DNA from: Candolleomyces eurysporus
Lineage: Eukaryota; Basidiomycota; Agaricomycetes; Agaricales; Psathyrellaceae
Reading direction: 5' to 3'
NCBI GenBank assembly: GCA_027579435.1
Contig: JANBPK010001240.1
Span: 1 to 50,430, forward strand
Length of the DNA stretch: 50,430 bases
Below the pieces are notes generated by a model, which worked only from the letters and a program-made list of their open reading frames with translations, was not told the origin of the DNA and ran no database searches. Below, piece by piece: positions 35,092 to 47,323 of the stretch (the stretch's first letter is position 1; the number at the start of each line of letters is the position of its first letter). The position numbers and the translations under genes are program-made.

Positions 35092-36924
35092 ATGTCGGAT
35101 CTCAATCCCCAGACGGACGACGGCACTAATGGAAACGAGCCACTTTACCCTCCAATGTATTCCGCCTCGAGCTGCGCCATAATGCAAGCAAAAACGCTCA
35201 GAGCTCAAGTAGTCCGTGAGCAAGTAGACCAGCGTATTTCTGAGCTGGAGAGCGAAATCCGAGCTTTGAAAACCCACCGAAATACGGTCGCAGACACGAG
35301 CCCGTTGCCAGCCGAAATTTTATCCAACATTTTCATCATTCTGAGACTCAGAGGGGCCCCAATTGGCGTCGGTGTCCGGTGGAGACTAGCTTGGATTCGA
35401 GTCACCCACGTCTGCAGATACTGGAGGGCCCTTGCTCTGGATTGCCCCGCACTCTGGTCAGACCTAATGTTCGTCGGTCGCAATCCCACATTCACGGAGG
35501 TGATGTTACAACGGTCAAAGAATGCACCGCTCACAGTCGATTTTTCCGCCTATCCACCTCCATTCCACGGCATACTATGCAAGATCACATCCCAGACCAG
35601 TCGTCTACGTGACGTGGCGTTGCGCCAGGGTTCGAACACGACTCCGCTCGATCTCCCCAAGATACTGTCAAGCTTCGAAAGCACGGCACCGATACTCGAG
35701 AAACTTGTGCTGCAAGGAGCGGATCTTTACATCGGGACAGGGTCCGATAGATATTACACCATACCCGCAAACTTTCTACAGGATGGTGCCCCATCTCTCC
35801 AGTACCTCGACATAACACGATTCGCGATTCATTGGGATACCTTACCGTTATCTATCACCTTGACCCACCTCCGGCTCGAAAATGCTGTGCTGGAAAACCG
35901 CCCTACGCGAAAATCGTTTTTGGAGACTTTGGCGAAGCTGATGCGGCTGGAGACCATAAAACTTTCGGCGTGTCTCCCTCATTCCGGTGACGCATCGCAA
36001 CCCGACTCCCTCCCCGTTATTCTCCCTTCACTCCGAAAATTGGAGCTACAAGACCTTGCCGCAGAATTACGCCAATTCTTTTCCGTAACTCAGATACCTC
36101 AAGAGGCCAGAGTCGACATCAAGTTGAGCGACAGAAATCTAGAATCTGAAAGCCTTGGATCGCTTTTTTCCGCGCTCAGGACGTCATGGACTCTACCCAA
36201 AGATATGGGGGTGGATGCAGCACGAAATTCGGCCCAACCTGGCATTCTGGATCTGCGAGTCGTTGATTCTATGACTCGTTGCATACCCCAAATAATGTGC
36301 TGGTTCAACAAGCATGACCTCCCCCCAAACTTCGATGTCGAGGACCCACCCGCCAATCTTATCGTGTCGGCACCGTCTGCTATTGCGATAGACATCAACT
36401 TACTCCTCAAGGTGATAGCAGGACGTTTGGGTTTCTCCTCTCTCTGTTCCCTCAAAATCGCATCCAAACGCGTCGTTCTGACGAACGACATGGTGGCATT
36501 GGTCAAGGACCTGACCAAGCTGGACAAAATCGCGATTTGGCACAGCCATGATGCACTCTCAAAATTCCTCGCGATCTTGAAGAAGAAAAAGGATCATGCT
36601 CTCGCTTTCCCGTCCTTACAATCCATCGAGTTGCATGACATCGATTTCGATGAAGAGTTAACGGGGGATTCAGACCCAGCCGTACGTGCTCTTGCTGCTG
36701 TTTTGAAGAGCCGGAAGAAGGTTCGACCAACCATCAAGCGATTCGCAATGACACAATGCGTCAATTTTGTGGAGGAAGATTGGGAAGTCCTCCAGGCTGC
36801 CCTTCCGAAGCAGGCCGAGTCGTATTGGGATGAGTACGAGTATATTGTGGACCCATCAGAAGATGAAGATGAAGATGATGAAGAAGAAGACGACGACTAT
36901 GGGGGATTCTGGGGGTACTACTAG
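35092..36924 (+). CDS. F-box protein with coiled coil and acidic tail
   Basis: 610 aa, intronless. A short coiled coil (about residues 40-67, REQVDQRISELESEIRALK) precedes an F-box-like domain (about 70-125: SPLPAEILSNIFIIL, VTHVCRYWRALALDCPALWSDL). The rest has leucine-rich repeat-like character (SLQYLDITRF, LTHLRLENAVL, SLRKLELQDL). It ends in a run of Asp/Glu and the motif GGFWGYY. This layout is common in large Agaricomycete F-box families, where the F-box binds Skp1 of an SCF ubiquitin ligase and the repeats bind substrates. Substrate unknown. Start chosen as the first ATG of the frame. Confidence 0.85.
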   Translation: MSDLNPQTDDGTNGNEPLYPPMYSASSCAIMQAKTLRAQVVREQVDQRISELESEIRALKTHRNTVADTSPLPAEILSNIFIILRLRGAPIGVGVRWRLAWIRVTHVCRYWRALALDCPALWSDLMFVGRNPTFTEVMLQRSKNAPLTVDFSAYPPPFHGILCKITSQTSRLRDVALRQGSNTTPLDLPKILSSFESTAPILEKLVLQGADLYIGTGSDRYYTIPANFLQDGAPSLQYLDITRFAIHWDTLPLSITLTHLRLENAVLENRPTRKSFLETLAKLMRLETIKLSACLPHSGDASQPDSLPVILPSLRKLELQDLAAELRQFFSVTQIPQEARVDIKLSDRNLESESLGSLFSALRTSWTLPKDMGVDAARNSAQPGILDLRVVDSMTRCIPQIMCWFNKHDLPPNFDVEDPPANLIVSAPSAIAIDINLLLKVIAGRLGFSSLCSLKIASKRVVLTNDMVALVKDLTKLDKIAIWHSHDALSKFLAILKKKKDHALAFPSLQSIELHDIDFDEELTGDSDPAVRALAAVLKSRKKVRPTIKRFAMTQCVNFVEEDWEVLQAALPKQAESYWDEYEYIVDPSEDEDEDDEEEDDDYGGFWGYY

Positions 36925-37530
36925 TGTACAATGACTATCACTGATCGATAGTCGCGCAGGAGACTTTCCATTTCCTTTCCTACGGCCGTTCTAATGCGCT
37001 CCTTCAAGCGTCTGCACATATTGGACCCGAATCCGCATTTTTTTATGTTCAATTTCTTGCATCAGCCCCTCATGGCTGACATTGGCTGTATGTATATGAT
37101 ATACTTTATTCCATCATCTTGCATTTGAGTCTAGGATTGGGTTGAATTATCGGCTTCCGTAGGCTTCAAATTGAATATTGTTCCCTAGATAGCAGACCTT
37201 GGGGTTGACCCAAGACTGATTGCCCCGCCCCCACCCGCGAGCAAACGTCCTAGAGCCCTATACCAAGTTTCTTTGTTGTAGCAGATACTCATGGGTCCAA
37301 TGACACCGAGAGTCCAGTGAGAGGTGAATTCCGCTCACTCGTTGCTGACAATTTCATTCATAGCGAACGCTCAAGCAGAAAGGAGAAAGGAGAGACTCTG
37401 TTTGATAAGTTAGAAAAAATTCCAGCCCCCANGACGCCTTCCTCTTTTTTTNAATTTGTTCAAAGGAACTAGCACTGTCAGCGTCACTGTTTTCAAGATA
37501 GTGCTTAAGATTATACTACTACTACGGGCA
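36925..37530. other. Intergenic, convergent 3' ends
   Basis: Between the 3' ends of the F-box gene (plus) and NOP9 (minus). T-rich and A-rich stretches suit two terminators. No gene seen. Confidence 0.5.
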
Positions 37531-40488
37531 CTACGACCGTTTGTGCTTCTTTTTAGGACGCCCCTCCTCGTGCTTAGGCGCAGCCTTGATAGCTCCAAGC
37601 ACCGCGTCCAACCCACTGACATCCTTCCCACCCTTCTTCCCCTTCGCTCCCTTCTCCTCCTTCTCTCCCTCCTCTTTCCTGCCAGACTTTTTGGGCCGAT
37701 CGTCCAAACCCTCAAGTGCCGCCTTCTTCACCTTCTTGCCCAAAGCCTGGTCGAAAAGTTNGTCAATCTCGTCACTTGGCTTTGGCCTTTTCTTGCTCTG
37801 CTTGCGCTCTTCCTTGGAATTCGAATGTGTGGCTTGAGNANCAGGTTCTGCTGGTAGCGCCGTGGANNNTTGCTGATGCTGCTGTGTCGAGCTCTGGGGA
37901 GCTTGATCCTGGCCCTGAGACGAGNTTTGCTTCTTCTGAGACTGCATATTCCGCCACTCATCAGGTCGTCGCTTNAGCATGTATAGGTTGAGGTTCCGNG
38001 CGAAGAATTTGCCGTAGAACGACCCNGCCAATTGCGATTCGTGGGGCATAAGNGAACGCGCGATTTTTTCCTGCAAAAATNAAATCCAGTCAGTCAGAAG
38101 GTAGGTGAGTCAAGTCAGGCTGAGAGATGAATCACTTTGAGGTAGGTATCGCTGAACGACCAGCACCGATCTCCAACACGACTNCCTATCCGGTCGTCCA
38201 CGAGTTCGTGGTAGTGACCGATAAAATCCATGACGAACTGTCTCTTGANTCGAGGTGGGACGGTTGGGCTTTCCAGGAGGACGTCGTAGATGCGAGAGCC
38301 TGTGGCGTCATGGCCGATGGCGATTTTGTGTTCCATACTCAAGNCGTGGATTCTGAAAAGNGAACCCGTGGATATGAACACNAATAGNGANGAATGAGGG
38401 ANACAGATACGTACGCGTCGAGAATGAATTTGTTATGCGATTCGGGCATTTTGATGAGGGCTTGCACGAGGATTGAGCCCTGAGTTTTGTATTGCAANGG
38501 ATCGATCTCCTTTGGCCCNCGATGGNGTTTGTGAGATTGTGTCGCTGGAGGNGGCTTCTTGCTTTTNGCCTTCAAAGCTGATTCGTAGTCCTACGGCAAA
38601 TATCAAGTAACGAAACAAAGGGTGTTAATAAACGAGTATTTGCTNACCTCTNTTGTAAGGACTGAAAGAATGCAAAGGACGAGCGTNGTTTTTTCCGCAT
38701 CTGCTTCGAACCCAAAGGCCGAGTATACAGACTATAGGAATTTGAGACCANNANNCTACCAAANANATTCCAGGACCTGCTTACCTGTGGAACCTCGTCG
38801 GNCATNATGCCGAGCGATGCCACTCTTTCAGCAAAAGCGCGAAGGACCCCAGTTCGCGACGTTTCTGTATCGACATTAAGCAAATNGNAANGTATNAGTA
38901 NTAGCAAGAAGACTCACGTATCGATCNATGCCACACGTCCTTCAGCTCGGCATAGNNNTCGGTNATCTGTTTAGNAGAAAGTCGCTCCAGCGCCTTCGCA
39001 ACAACAAAGTTTGCAACAGGATGAGCAGCGAGCCGCGCGAGCTTCGTGCTGAAATAGAGTTGCCATGCCAAGTCAAAGGCTTTTGGTGGAGAGCGTGNTA
39101 CAATCGTTTCCAGGAGGTGGGACGATGTTGGGTCCCGCAGAAGCGTGCCAACATAGTCCGAAGGCTCTGGAATGGTTTCTCCGTCCCCCGTTTCTNGATT
39201 TGTTCGTTAGAGAGAAAGGATAGAANCTTCNAAGTTGGGCACNTACTGGTTGANGTAATTAGACCCATCGTTACTCTGTCCATTAGCGAATCTCGCTCAT
39301 CGCCTANGTCCTGGTCTGCTTCTATTTCCAAGAAGATCTGTATCATTGTAAGATNGGGGACACGATAATTCTTNAGTNATACTCACTTTCAAGCATGGAC
39401 TAGCCACACTGCTCGCAGCCATGGCGCGAATTTCATTTCCATCATGAGAGTCTTGGAGTTGCTGCACGAAGTGACGGGACGTCTCGGAGAACTGGGGCGG
39501 TACAATTTTCTGTCCATCTGCTCTCCCCTTGCCCTTCTCTTCAAAGACGGATTTCATGGCNCCTTGCTTCGCTTTCCANGAAGAACTCTTTTTGGAGCGT
39601 AGAGCTTCTTCCGTAGAGGCTGACGAAGGAGACAGTAGCAAGAGGATGGCACGCAAGACATGGGANGCAAATGGGTCGATGATGAGGGACGGGAGAACTG
39701 GAAGCAATTCCTNCACAATCTGAATNAACATCANAGTNTAGAGGCAATTTCTNGGANACACACCTCGCAGGNATCGAGAACNAGTTGCGTANAAGTCCGA
39801 AGCTCTCCAGCGTCTGCGTCGGTGGGGANGGATGGAAGTACTCCCCGGGTCTCTCTGCCTATGGTTTCGGCGGCAACGGTGAAGAGAGTTTGCACCACAT
39901 GGGACCCAAAACGGTGCTTAGACAAGACTTCGAACCTGGTNGAAGTCAGCACATGTCCAGTGTTAATGACGGAGTAACTCACGAACCAGCCAGACTATCG
40001 AAGAAGACCCGGCGCACAAAGTCGTCCATCGAATGCAACATTCTTTCCAAAACCACNGAACAATCAGGATCGGTGGCCAGTTGCTTTTCCTTCTCCCTCA
40101 TCTCATTCAATGCNGCTACGAAGAANAGACGGCGTTCTAATGCAANAGATAGTCAGCTTCCGTATCGTTCGTAGATAAATTGGTTCCTCGTACCTTCATT
40201 TGGATCAATATCCTCATCTCCCTCTTCAGCAGACTTGTTATCCTGCCAGTCTCGNATCTGGAGATCGACAGTTCGGAAATACGCCTTGACATCTGCGTCC
40301 ACATAGCCGAAAGGTGCCTCCGGGTTGAATTCATTAGGGTCCTTGGCAGCAGGTCGAATCCAGGATGGTCCAGCATCGTCGAACTGGGGCTCAGGCTCAT
40401 GGTATTCTTGCTGCACAGGCTCCGTCCATTCTTCCTCTTGCTGCGATTTCTTGTGTTTTNTGCCNCGTTTTCTGTGTTCCTTGGGCAT
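37531..40488 (-). CDS. NOP9: NOP9, Pumilio-repeat pre-18S rRNA processing factor
   Basis: 805 aa in 11 exons on the minus strand: 40488-40194, 40136-39983, 39935-39764, 39719-39387, 39337-39247, 39193-38918, 38864-38785, 38731-38648, 38590-38415, 38352-38136 and 38070-37531. The total is divisible by three with every N counted as a base. Basic start MPKEHRK, then Pumilio-like repeats such as [60 protein letters not shown] and [11 protein letters not shown], then a Lys-rich tail with a nucleolar-type PKKKHKRS end. Known role: nucleolar RNA-binding protein needed for early cleavages toward 18S rRNA. Many N bases leave about thirty codons uncertain. It diverges from RRP4. Confidence 0.9.
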
Positions 40489-40642
40489 TTTNGTTGGCGG
40501 TNGAGGTAGAGGATACTGAAAGCGCCAAACNCAGAGCCAAAAATCTGCGGGACCTCTGTTTGATCACNTGGCCGGTCCGACGCGCATCCCCCGCGGTCCA
40601 CGGTCCATGACGAATTTGATTTGACCTTTGCTCTTGACCGCC
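40489..40642. promoter_or_regulatory. Shared divergent promoter NOP9 / RRP4
   Basis: Only 154 bases separate the two start codons, so both promoters must overlap here. No TATA box seen. Both products act in pre-rRNA processing, which suggests co-regulation (inference). Confidence 0.6.
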
Positions 40643-41904
40643 ATGATCGCCTTCACCTCATTTCCTCCTCAGGCCGATGATGCCTACAGAAAAACCAGGC
40701 ACTACAAAGAACAGAAAGACGATGAATATATGGACTTGGACAACGANGANTTCGATGGGCCGCACGCAGCAAAGCTGACGTGCCCAGGCGAATCCCTCAC
40801 CTCGTCGCAGGACTTCATGCGGTCTGCAATATCATTGGCTCAAGCTGATGGGATTGTATGTATCTGATTGATTCCGTNCAAATAACAGTGGACATGGTAC
40901 ATATGTCGATAATGAAGAAGTAATTGCCTCCGTTGCAGGAACNGTGGAGCGAGTGAACCGGCTGGTCACCGTTCGCGCGGCGAGTAGCAGGTAAGANCGT
41001 TCTCGAATTAATTATGCTACCTCTTCTATGTCNGCAAACAGATGTCTAATATTNCGGTCAGGTACAANCCTGAGGTTGGAGATCTTGTGGTTGGGCGGAT
41101 CACGGAGGTTCAACCTCGACGATGGAAAGTCGCCGCGAACTCGAGGCAGGACGCCGTTCTCATGCTCTCCTCGGTTAATCTGCCTGGAGGTGTCCAGGTA
41201 TGCCGTGTTATAATCCACCTGTCTCGGACCCACAAACTAAGCGACACCTCCACAGAGACGTAAACTCGAAAGTGACGANCTCCAGATGCGGACNTTCTTT
41301 GAGGAAGGGGATCTACTCGTCGCAGANGTCCAGGCCTTCTTCGCAGATGGCGCAATGTCACTTCATACCCGTTCCCTGAAGTACGGCAAAGTGAGTGGCC
41401 GATCCTTCATCTTGTCACACACACTCACTTCATGATCACCATCTAGCTTCGAAACGGTCAACTGGTCATGATACCACCAGTGCTCGTACGCCGACTAAAG
41501 TCCCATTTCCTGACTCTCCCATGCAATGTAGACGTTATACTTGGCNTGAACGGGTATATCTGGATCAGTAAACACGTCAAAGCGAACGAACAAGAAGGAG
41601 AGCAAGGTTTCGACGCCGAGGCCGTTTATTCAAATCAAAACGATGTTCGTAGCTCCTTCCTTCCGTTTAACCGCACGAATCTAAACTGTTCCCTGTTCGA
41701 AAGGATATCGATTCCGCAACACGGACTGCGATTTCTCGCGTTTCCAATATTATCAAGATCCTCGCAGCACATTTCATACCGTTGTCTGACACGCTCTTGC
41801 TTGACGCGTACGCATGGACAATGGAGCAAGAAGCTTCTGATGTCAAGCGTCTTCTGCTTGAAGACTATGGCGATGCGCTGGTGGCGGCGGTGGCCAGCGG
41901 ATAG
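40643..41904 (+). CDS. RRP4: RRP4, exosome RNA-binding cap subunit
   Basis: 316 aa, exons 40643-40821, 40889-40990, 41062-41197, 41256-41390, 41447-41644 and 41704-41904 (951 nt). N-terminal domain with [22 protein letters not shown]1 domain with [39 protein letters not shown] and [14 protein letters not shown]-like domain with [19 protein letters not shown]-type and [12 protein letters not shown]. Known role: with Rrp40 and Csl4 it forms the RNA entry cap of the nuclear and cytoplasmic 3'-5' exosome. The N bases keep the frame. It converges on the F-box gene at 42148; the 243-base gap shows nothing. Confidence 0.92.
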
Positions 41905-42147
41905 TGTNTGCCGGGTCTTGACACTCTCCGTGACTATCGTATCANAACTNGTGTGCTGCAATGCCTGGGCCGCTTTGACATACGCTTATGTCGAAACACG
42001 ATGTCCATTCTCAGTATATGATGTCAGACACGTTATTACTTGGCGTTCATTACAGCGAAGCAATTAAGCTAAGTAGGTCCGTGATATGTAGGCATACATA
42101 GTGTCTAACGGGAAATAGTTCGTCTATGGAGTCCCAAGGGTCTATCA

Positions 42148-43954
42148 TCACAAAATAACTACGCTTTCGAGCAATACATCTACACCGAGCTTAGTCCATT
42201 CGTCTACATACCGAGCCGTATTTCGCAAGACAGGAGACATGGAATAGAAATGGAACTGCTCCAGCACCGGCGGTTTCTTCCTCCCCCGGGCAGCAGTAGC
42301 TGAAGAAGCCCCTTGAATCCTTGACTGTATCAACTCCAAAAGGGCCTCCTGACTACACTGCTCCCCTGAGCACTGTATACGCACGCGCTTCAGATTGGGA
42401 AGGAGCGCCGACGACGACGGTACCTCGGCCGGCGCGCTGGTAGTAATACCTGGGGACGGCGAGCGGTTTCTCCTCGACCGCGACCCTGACCCCGCGCTCA
42501 GCTCCAAACCCAAGCTCAAACTCAAACCCAAGCCCGAGCCGGGTGGCTGTTGCTGAGGTGCTGCGGGGGCAGGGGCTGGATTTGTCACCGTTAGGCGCTC
42601 CAAGAACCTATCAGTTATCGGGTCCTGCTCATGATCCGCGATTGAGAACCTCAGATCGAGGTCCACCAATCCCGAAAGCTGTGCCAGCAAGAGTAAGAGC
42701 TGGTCTTCTCCGAGGGGAAGGTATGCGAGGCGAATGGAACGAAGGGATGGGGATAGAGTTTGGAGAAGGGATCGGAAACTGGGATGTGAGTTTGAAGCTC
42801 CCCATTCGTTATTGTCTGCTACTGAGGGTGGTGAGTCGACCAGCCAGTCAAGCTCGAGCCGAGTCAACTTTTGGCAATCGGTGAATCGGTGGAGGAAGGA
42901 TACTAGCGATTGTGGAGGGCGGAGGAATGGAGTTTGCGGTGCCAGCTGTGTGGCAGTAGCAAAGTCTAGAACACCACCTCCATCTTGCAATACCAGATGA
43001 AGCTTCTCCAAGACGGGAAGGTACAACCGACTATCCCTCTTCGAAGCTTCTTCGCTGCTCAATGCGCAGATAGCATTAAAGCTGCACGAAACGAGGCTGG
43101 GTGCATCTGAAAGTAGGCCCAAATACTCGTCGAGGTTGAGTAAATGGGCGTGATCCAACCGCAAATCGACCTCTGTCAGCTGTGCCCAAGGAATGTTCAT
43201 GGACCGCAAATTAAACGGCACACCATTCCACTGTCCCTTCATATGGATCTTGAGATGCCTCAGCGTTGGAAACTCTCCGGGCAACAGCGCTTGGGCAGCC
43301 GACAAGCTCGTACTCGGAAGCACGAATTCGACGTGCCTCCACCGCCTCGCCTGCGAAACGAGCATCCGAAGAAGCTGCTGAGACAGACTGTCGGGTAAAA
43401 GAGTCGTTGGAATGTGAATGAGTCGGATGGAGAGCGGGTAGTTTCTGGATCTTTCCAACCAGATCCTGACTGTGTTCAGAAGCCGAGGAGCTGCACGGTT
43501 AGATTTAGGGGAAATACCCGAAGGCGAGTCATCGACGACCTCGATCTCGAAAGACGACCACAGCCTTGGAGTCGACATGACTAGCCCTTTCCACGCGCTG
43601 CATACCCGAGCAATGACCAGCGGTGGCTCGTCTTCGCCGGCGAGGAGGTGGGGGAAGGGTGCAAGACACTGAGCGAAGATCTCTGCATGGAGCTCCACCG
43701 GCAGCCGGTCGAACGGAGAAAGATAGGCCTGTTTTAGGGCGCCCAATCAGCAATATATCCGAACGGGCGTGTGGAGGCGATGACGCTCGAGATGCGCAAC
43801 TCACCTTTTCAATGGTCGACGAACGGCTGATAAGGCTACTCTCAGTAGAGTAGAGGGAATTGGCGCGTGAGGCACTCGAGGCGGGCCCGAAACTGCTTGT
43901 TGCAGTGATTATCCGGCGCATCAGACGGAGCAATAGCTGGAACAACGAGACCAT
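42148..43954 (-). CDS. F-box protein
   Basis: 576 aa in two exons on the minus strand, 43954-43805 and 43728-42148, joined by a 76-bp phase-0 intron. Residues 51-105 form an F-box-like domain (FDRLPVELHAEIFAQCL, VIARVCSAWKGLVMSTPRLWSS). It is followed by leucine-rich repeat-like segments (TLRHLKIHMKG, LTEVDLRLDHAHLLNL, LTRLELDWLVD, LVDLDLRFSI) and a Ser/Pro/Gly-rich insert near residue 420. Predicted Skp1-binding adaptor of an SCF ligase; substrate unknown. The start lies in a short first exon whose Ser-rich sequence is weakly conserved, so the exact N-terminus is less certain than the rest. An ATG inside the intron at 43746 would give an alternative start. Confidence 0.8.
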
Positions 43955-44262
43955 GAATGAATAGGAGGGTCCAGCAAGGATCGTTCAGAAACTCACGTAT
44001 TTATGAAGGTCGCGGGTCTGTGTAGATCAGGGGGAGAAGGGAAGTCGATGGGAAAGGGTCTTTGTTGCTCAGTGCCTCATTGCGACCTTTTATATTTGAG
44101 CGTAAATTAGTAGTAGATCAACTAACGAAATCCCACGGACTTTGTAGACGTCTGACGAACAGACTCCTAATCAGGATCCAGATGTGGAACTCTCACACTA
44201 CTGGTCCGAGGTCGGCGCGAGGAAGAGGTTGGTTGACATATGTATGTTGTGGGGTGAAGATG
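43955..44262. other. Promoter side of the F-box gene
   Basis: No gene seen. It is the leader and promoter of the minus-strand F-box gene. Confidence 0.45.
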
Positions 44263-44733
44263 TCATTGACAATGCGAAGAATGCTGCTGCGTAAGGTATG
44301 AAAAGAGGAGCGGGAGACAATCAGGCGTCACTATGATGTCCTCCGTTGCCGCTTTCGGAGATCTCTGTCGCCTTAGCGCCCTGGCAGTACGAACACACCA
44401 ATTGCAAAACTTGTTTGAATGGGTGTTACCTGACCTTGATACCGTCAAGAACGCGCTTGTCAGTTCAAAAATAGAATAGTACTTGGGCTTCTCGGGTGAA
44501 GCGACAGATTCGGAAGGCGGGACGAAAATATTAATGGCAGTCCTCCATGGAGCAGAATCGACGATACACTGTCTTTCTTCCTCCCGAAAATCGGATGCAA
44601 GGTGGTGGCGGATGTCACAAATGAAATACTGATCGACGCCCATGCACACATACAACCTGATGGCGTTAGCCAACGACGCTCGGCGTGCCCACAAACCAAT
44701 AGAATAGGAATAGAACACCGGCGGGTCAATCAA
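44263..44733 (-). CDS. Small hypothetical protein (doubtful)
   Basis: A 156-codon minus-strand frame between the GTPase gene and the F-box gene. The first about 95 residues (YSYSIGLWARRASLANAIRL, WRTAINIFVPP) have a balanced composition. The last part after FLT may instead be an intron beginning at a GTAAC-type site. I recognise no family, signal peptide or membrane span. It could be chance, since it sits in an 877-base gap. Confidence 0.25.
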   Translation of the reverse strand: MIDPPVFYSYSIGLWARRASLANAIRLYVCMGVDQYFICDIRHHLASDFREEERQCIVDSAPWRTAINIFVPPSESVASPEKPKYYSIFELTSAFLTVSRSGNTHSNKFCNWCVRTARALRRQRSPKAATEDIIVTPDCLPLLFSYLTQQHSSHCQ

Positions 44734-44831
44734 ACAGACGATATGGGTGTATATGTATGTCTAAACCGTTTACACTAGCATGAGCAGGTGCCCACAGCAG
44801 TTATAAAAATGGGATATGAAACGGGAAGCTA

Positions 44832-47323
44832 CTAGAAGAATTGCGAGAAGTCGTAAGCTTCCGATCCGTCCTCCGTCGATTTGGCCTTGTTCTTGTTCGA
44901 TGGAGGCACATTAGCAACCTTGACAGGTCGCGTTGGAGGTTTTTTCACGGGCCGAGGTTCTTGTTTTTTGAGTATTGACGACGGGGCCGCCTTATCCTTC
45001 TTCTGGGGTTTAGCTGAAGTAGACGACATTTGTTTAGCCTTCGTTGATGCGAAAGCGACCTTCTTCGAGGGTGGTGGCTGCAGTGGTGGATTCAGACCAC
45101 GCTTTCGCTTTTTCATATCGGTGACGGGGATCTCGACTTCTTCCTCTTCATTATCCATTTCAGGGCCAGAACTCTCGCCCTCTTCGTCATCGTCACTGTC
45201 TTCATCCGCGTCATCGTCTTCTCCGTCCATGCTTTCATCTGAGCCGCTGTCACCATCAACTTCCATTTCGAATTCCCCACTGTCATCCTCTTCATCCTCC
45301 GAGTCCCCATGGTCTAGAACTGCCCACTCATCTTCAATTCTGACTGGACGATCATCGATGGACCCAGAGCTNAAGCGTACAAGTCCAAGTCCGGCAGTCT
45401 TCCTGAGTTCCTTTCGGGGCTTCAAAGTGGCCAGTACAGCCTCATCGCCTTTTAAGTAAAGCGCAGCAAGCCACTCCTCCGGCGACGGAGTACTGCTTGA
45501 CTGAGCCTTAACAGGCGTAGCGTACCGCGCAAACTTTCCTNTGGTCCAATCACGCAGCACAACACGAGAAGCGCCGGCCAAATCCAACTCGCCTCTCTAG
45601 AATGGTGTATGTCAGCTTCCGTAGCATAAAGAATGGAAGGAACTCNCCTTTTTCACCAATTGGTTCGACCGCGCAACACCAGACAGGAAGGCGGTTGGAT
45701 CGTCCCTTGCAAAGGCTGCAAGGTTGTACAGAAGCATCAAATCTTCATTATTCGCCCGTGATATGATGTAGGTAACTGATAACGGCAAAATGTTCATCAC
45801 ATCGAAACCTAGAGGAGCGCTGAATCATAAACGAACGTACTCGGAGGTGATGGGTCCTTGAGTTTGTCGATTCTTCCACGGCTTCTGAGCAGGATGTCCC
45901 TGCCCCTTAGCTCATCTTTGTTCTCCGCCGACCGGTCCAAGTCAAACGACAGCCCGGGTGTGTCTACAATCCGNATTTGCTTGCCTTCGACCTCAACGGA
46001 GACCTCTTGGGGCAATTCGGTCGTCGTAGCGCTCCTTGAGCTGTTGGCTGGCGTGTACACTGGTAACGCTGATTGTTTCGTCAGAGAGTTGATGACAGAG
46101 CTCTTTCCAGCCTGTANATTGTTAAAATGAATGAATAAGCGAGAACTGCTGTATGAAATGAAACAAAAACAACTTACGTTTGTCACCCCGACGACCGCGA
46201 CTGTCAACTGCCCATCCCCGTCTTTCTCTTGCGCCAAACGTGTGAGATACGAAATCAAACTTTCCGCCCCGAGCGCATCATCTACTGGTCTTTTTGTTTT
46301 GCCTTTAGCACCCACAGAGGCGTTGACCGCGGAGGGAGGTAGGAATGCAGTTGCCGACCTAAACAAGAATGTAGGGTGCTGGGACCGGAGATGCGACAGC
46401 CAGGCGGAGACAGTTTCCCGTGGACACGAATCTTAAAACCAAGCGGATGGGAGAAAGGGTTATGTTAGCCTCGTAGCCCAAGGAGAAACGGCACCNACAC
46501 ACCGATTTTGTTCAGCACTAGCGCAAACTTCAGCCCCCTCTCCTTGGCCACACCCTCCAAATGCTGACTCCGGTATTCCAGCGGGTCCCGAGCATCAATC
46601 ACTTGCAAGAGGACGTCGGAAGCGTCAAGAACGGACTTGAGTGTGGGTAGATCGCGGTTGACTAGTGCAGGGACCTCNTCGTCGTCGTCGCTGTCCTCCA
46701 CAGGAGCGGCTTTAGGNTCAGGACGGGCTTTGATCTCCCCGGAGACGATTTTTGCGCCAAGACTGGCGATAGCGTCTGCTCCGACGTTCAAGCCTTTCTT
46801 CCCTGCTGCAGCGGTCTCGGGCTCTTCATTGTCGGACTGGCCCTCTTCGTCTTCGTCGTCGTCCTGGTCGTTCCCCTTCGCTTGCTCTCGCGCGAGCCGT
46901 TTTTCTTCTTTCCTTCGCTCCTTNTCTTCAGCNGCCTGCAGCNGAATATCAGCAGGATAGCTTTTGGAAGACAAGATCTCCCTACGCACTAATCTCCTCT
47001 GCTCAGCAACTTCGGCAAGGATCTGGTCCTTGTACGGGAAATCATTCGGGATTCCAGGNTCTTTTTTCGTTTCTGCNACATNACATCCATAAGTACCCAA
47101 AGTATCNAGAGANTANGNNCATATAGCACGCACTAGACTTCCACTGAGGATTTTTCTTCGCTTGCTTGGCCTTCTTCCTCTTCGTCTCCTTCACCTGCTT
47201 CTTGAGCCTCGCNCGTTCGTGGATCTTGGTCCTATTGGACGTTTCTTGANAGGAAAAAGCGTCATAAGATANNATTTCATGTATTCATGTTATAATNAAC
47301 ATACTCTTTCGTATCCGGGGCAT
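44832..47323 (-). CDS. GRN1: Nucleolar circularly permuted GTPase, Grn1/GNL3L type
   Basis: 705 aa on the minus strand, exons 47323-47305, 47244-47134, 47072-46503, 46431-46178, 46111-45841, 45775-45648 and 45596-44832 (2118 nt). The first coding exon is only 19 nt (MPRIRK). A Lys/Arg-rich N-terminal domain is followed by the permuted G motifs: ALVLNKID (G4) before GVTNAGKSSVINSL (G1) and IVDTPG (G3), with SKSYPAD- and DARDPLEYR-type segments, the diagnostic order of the YlqF/Nug family. The acidic tail ends ..YDFSQFF. Known role of relatives: 60S pre-ribosome maturation and export. One intron donor contains an N (GNGAGT at 45647-45642). Confidence 0.9.

Noticed and set aside
44881..45459. 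192-codon Ser-rich frame on the plus strand
   Set aside because: It is the mirror of the acidic tail of the GTPase; Asp/Glu codons read backwards give Ser/Phe.
45809..45840. 32-bp intron in the Grn1-type GTPase
   Set aside because: A 65-bp intron (45776-45840) with the same donor restores the family sequence ITYIISRANNEDLML; the 32-bp version adds 11 foreign residues.
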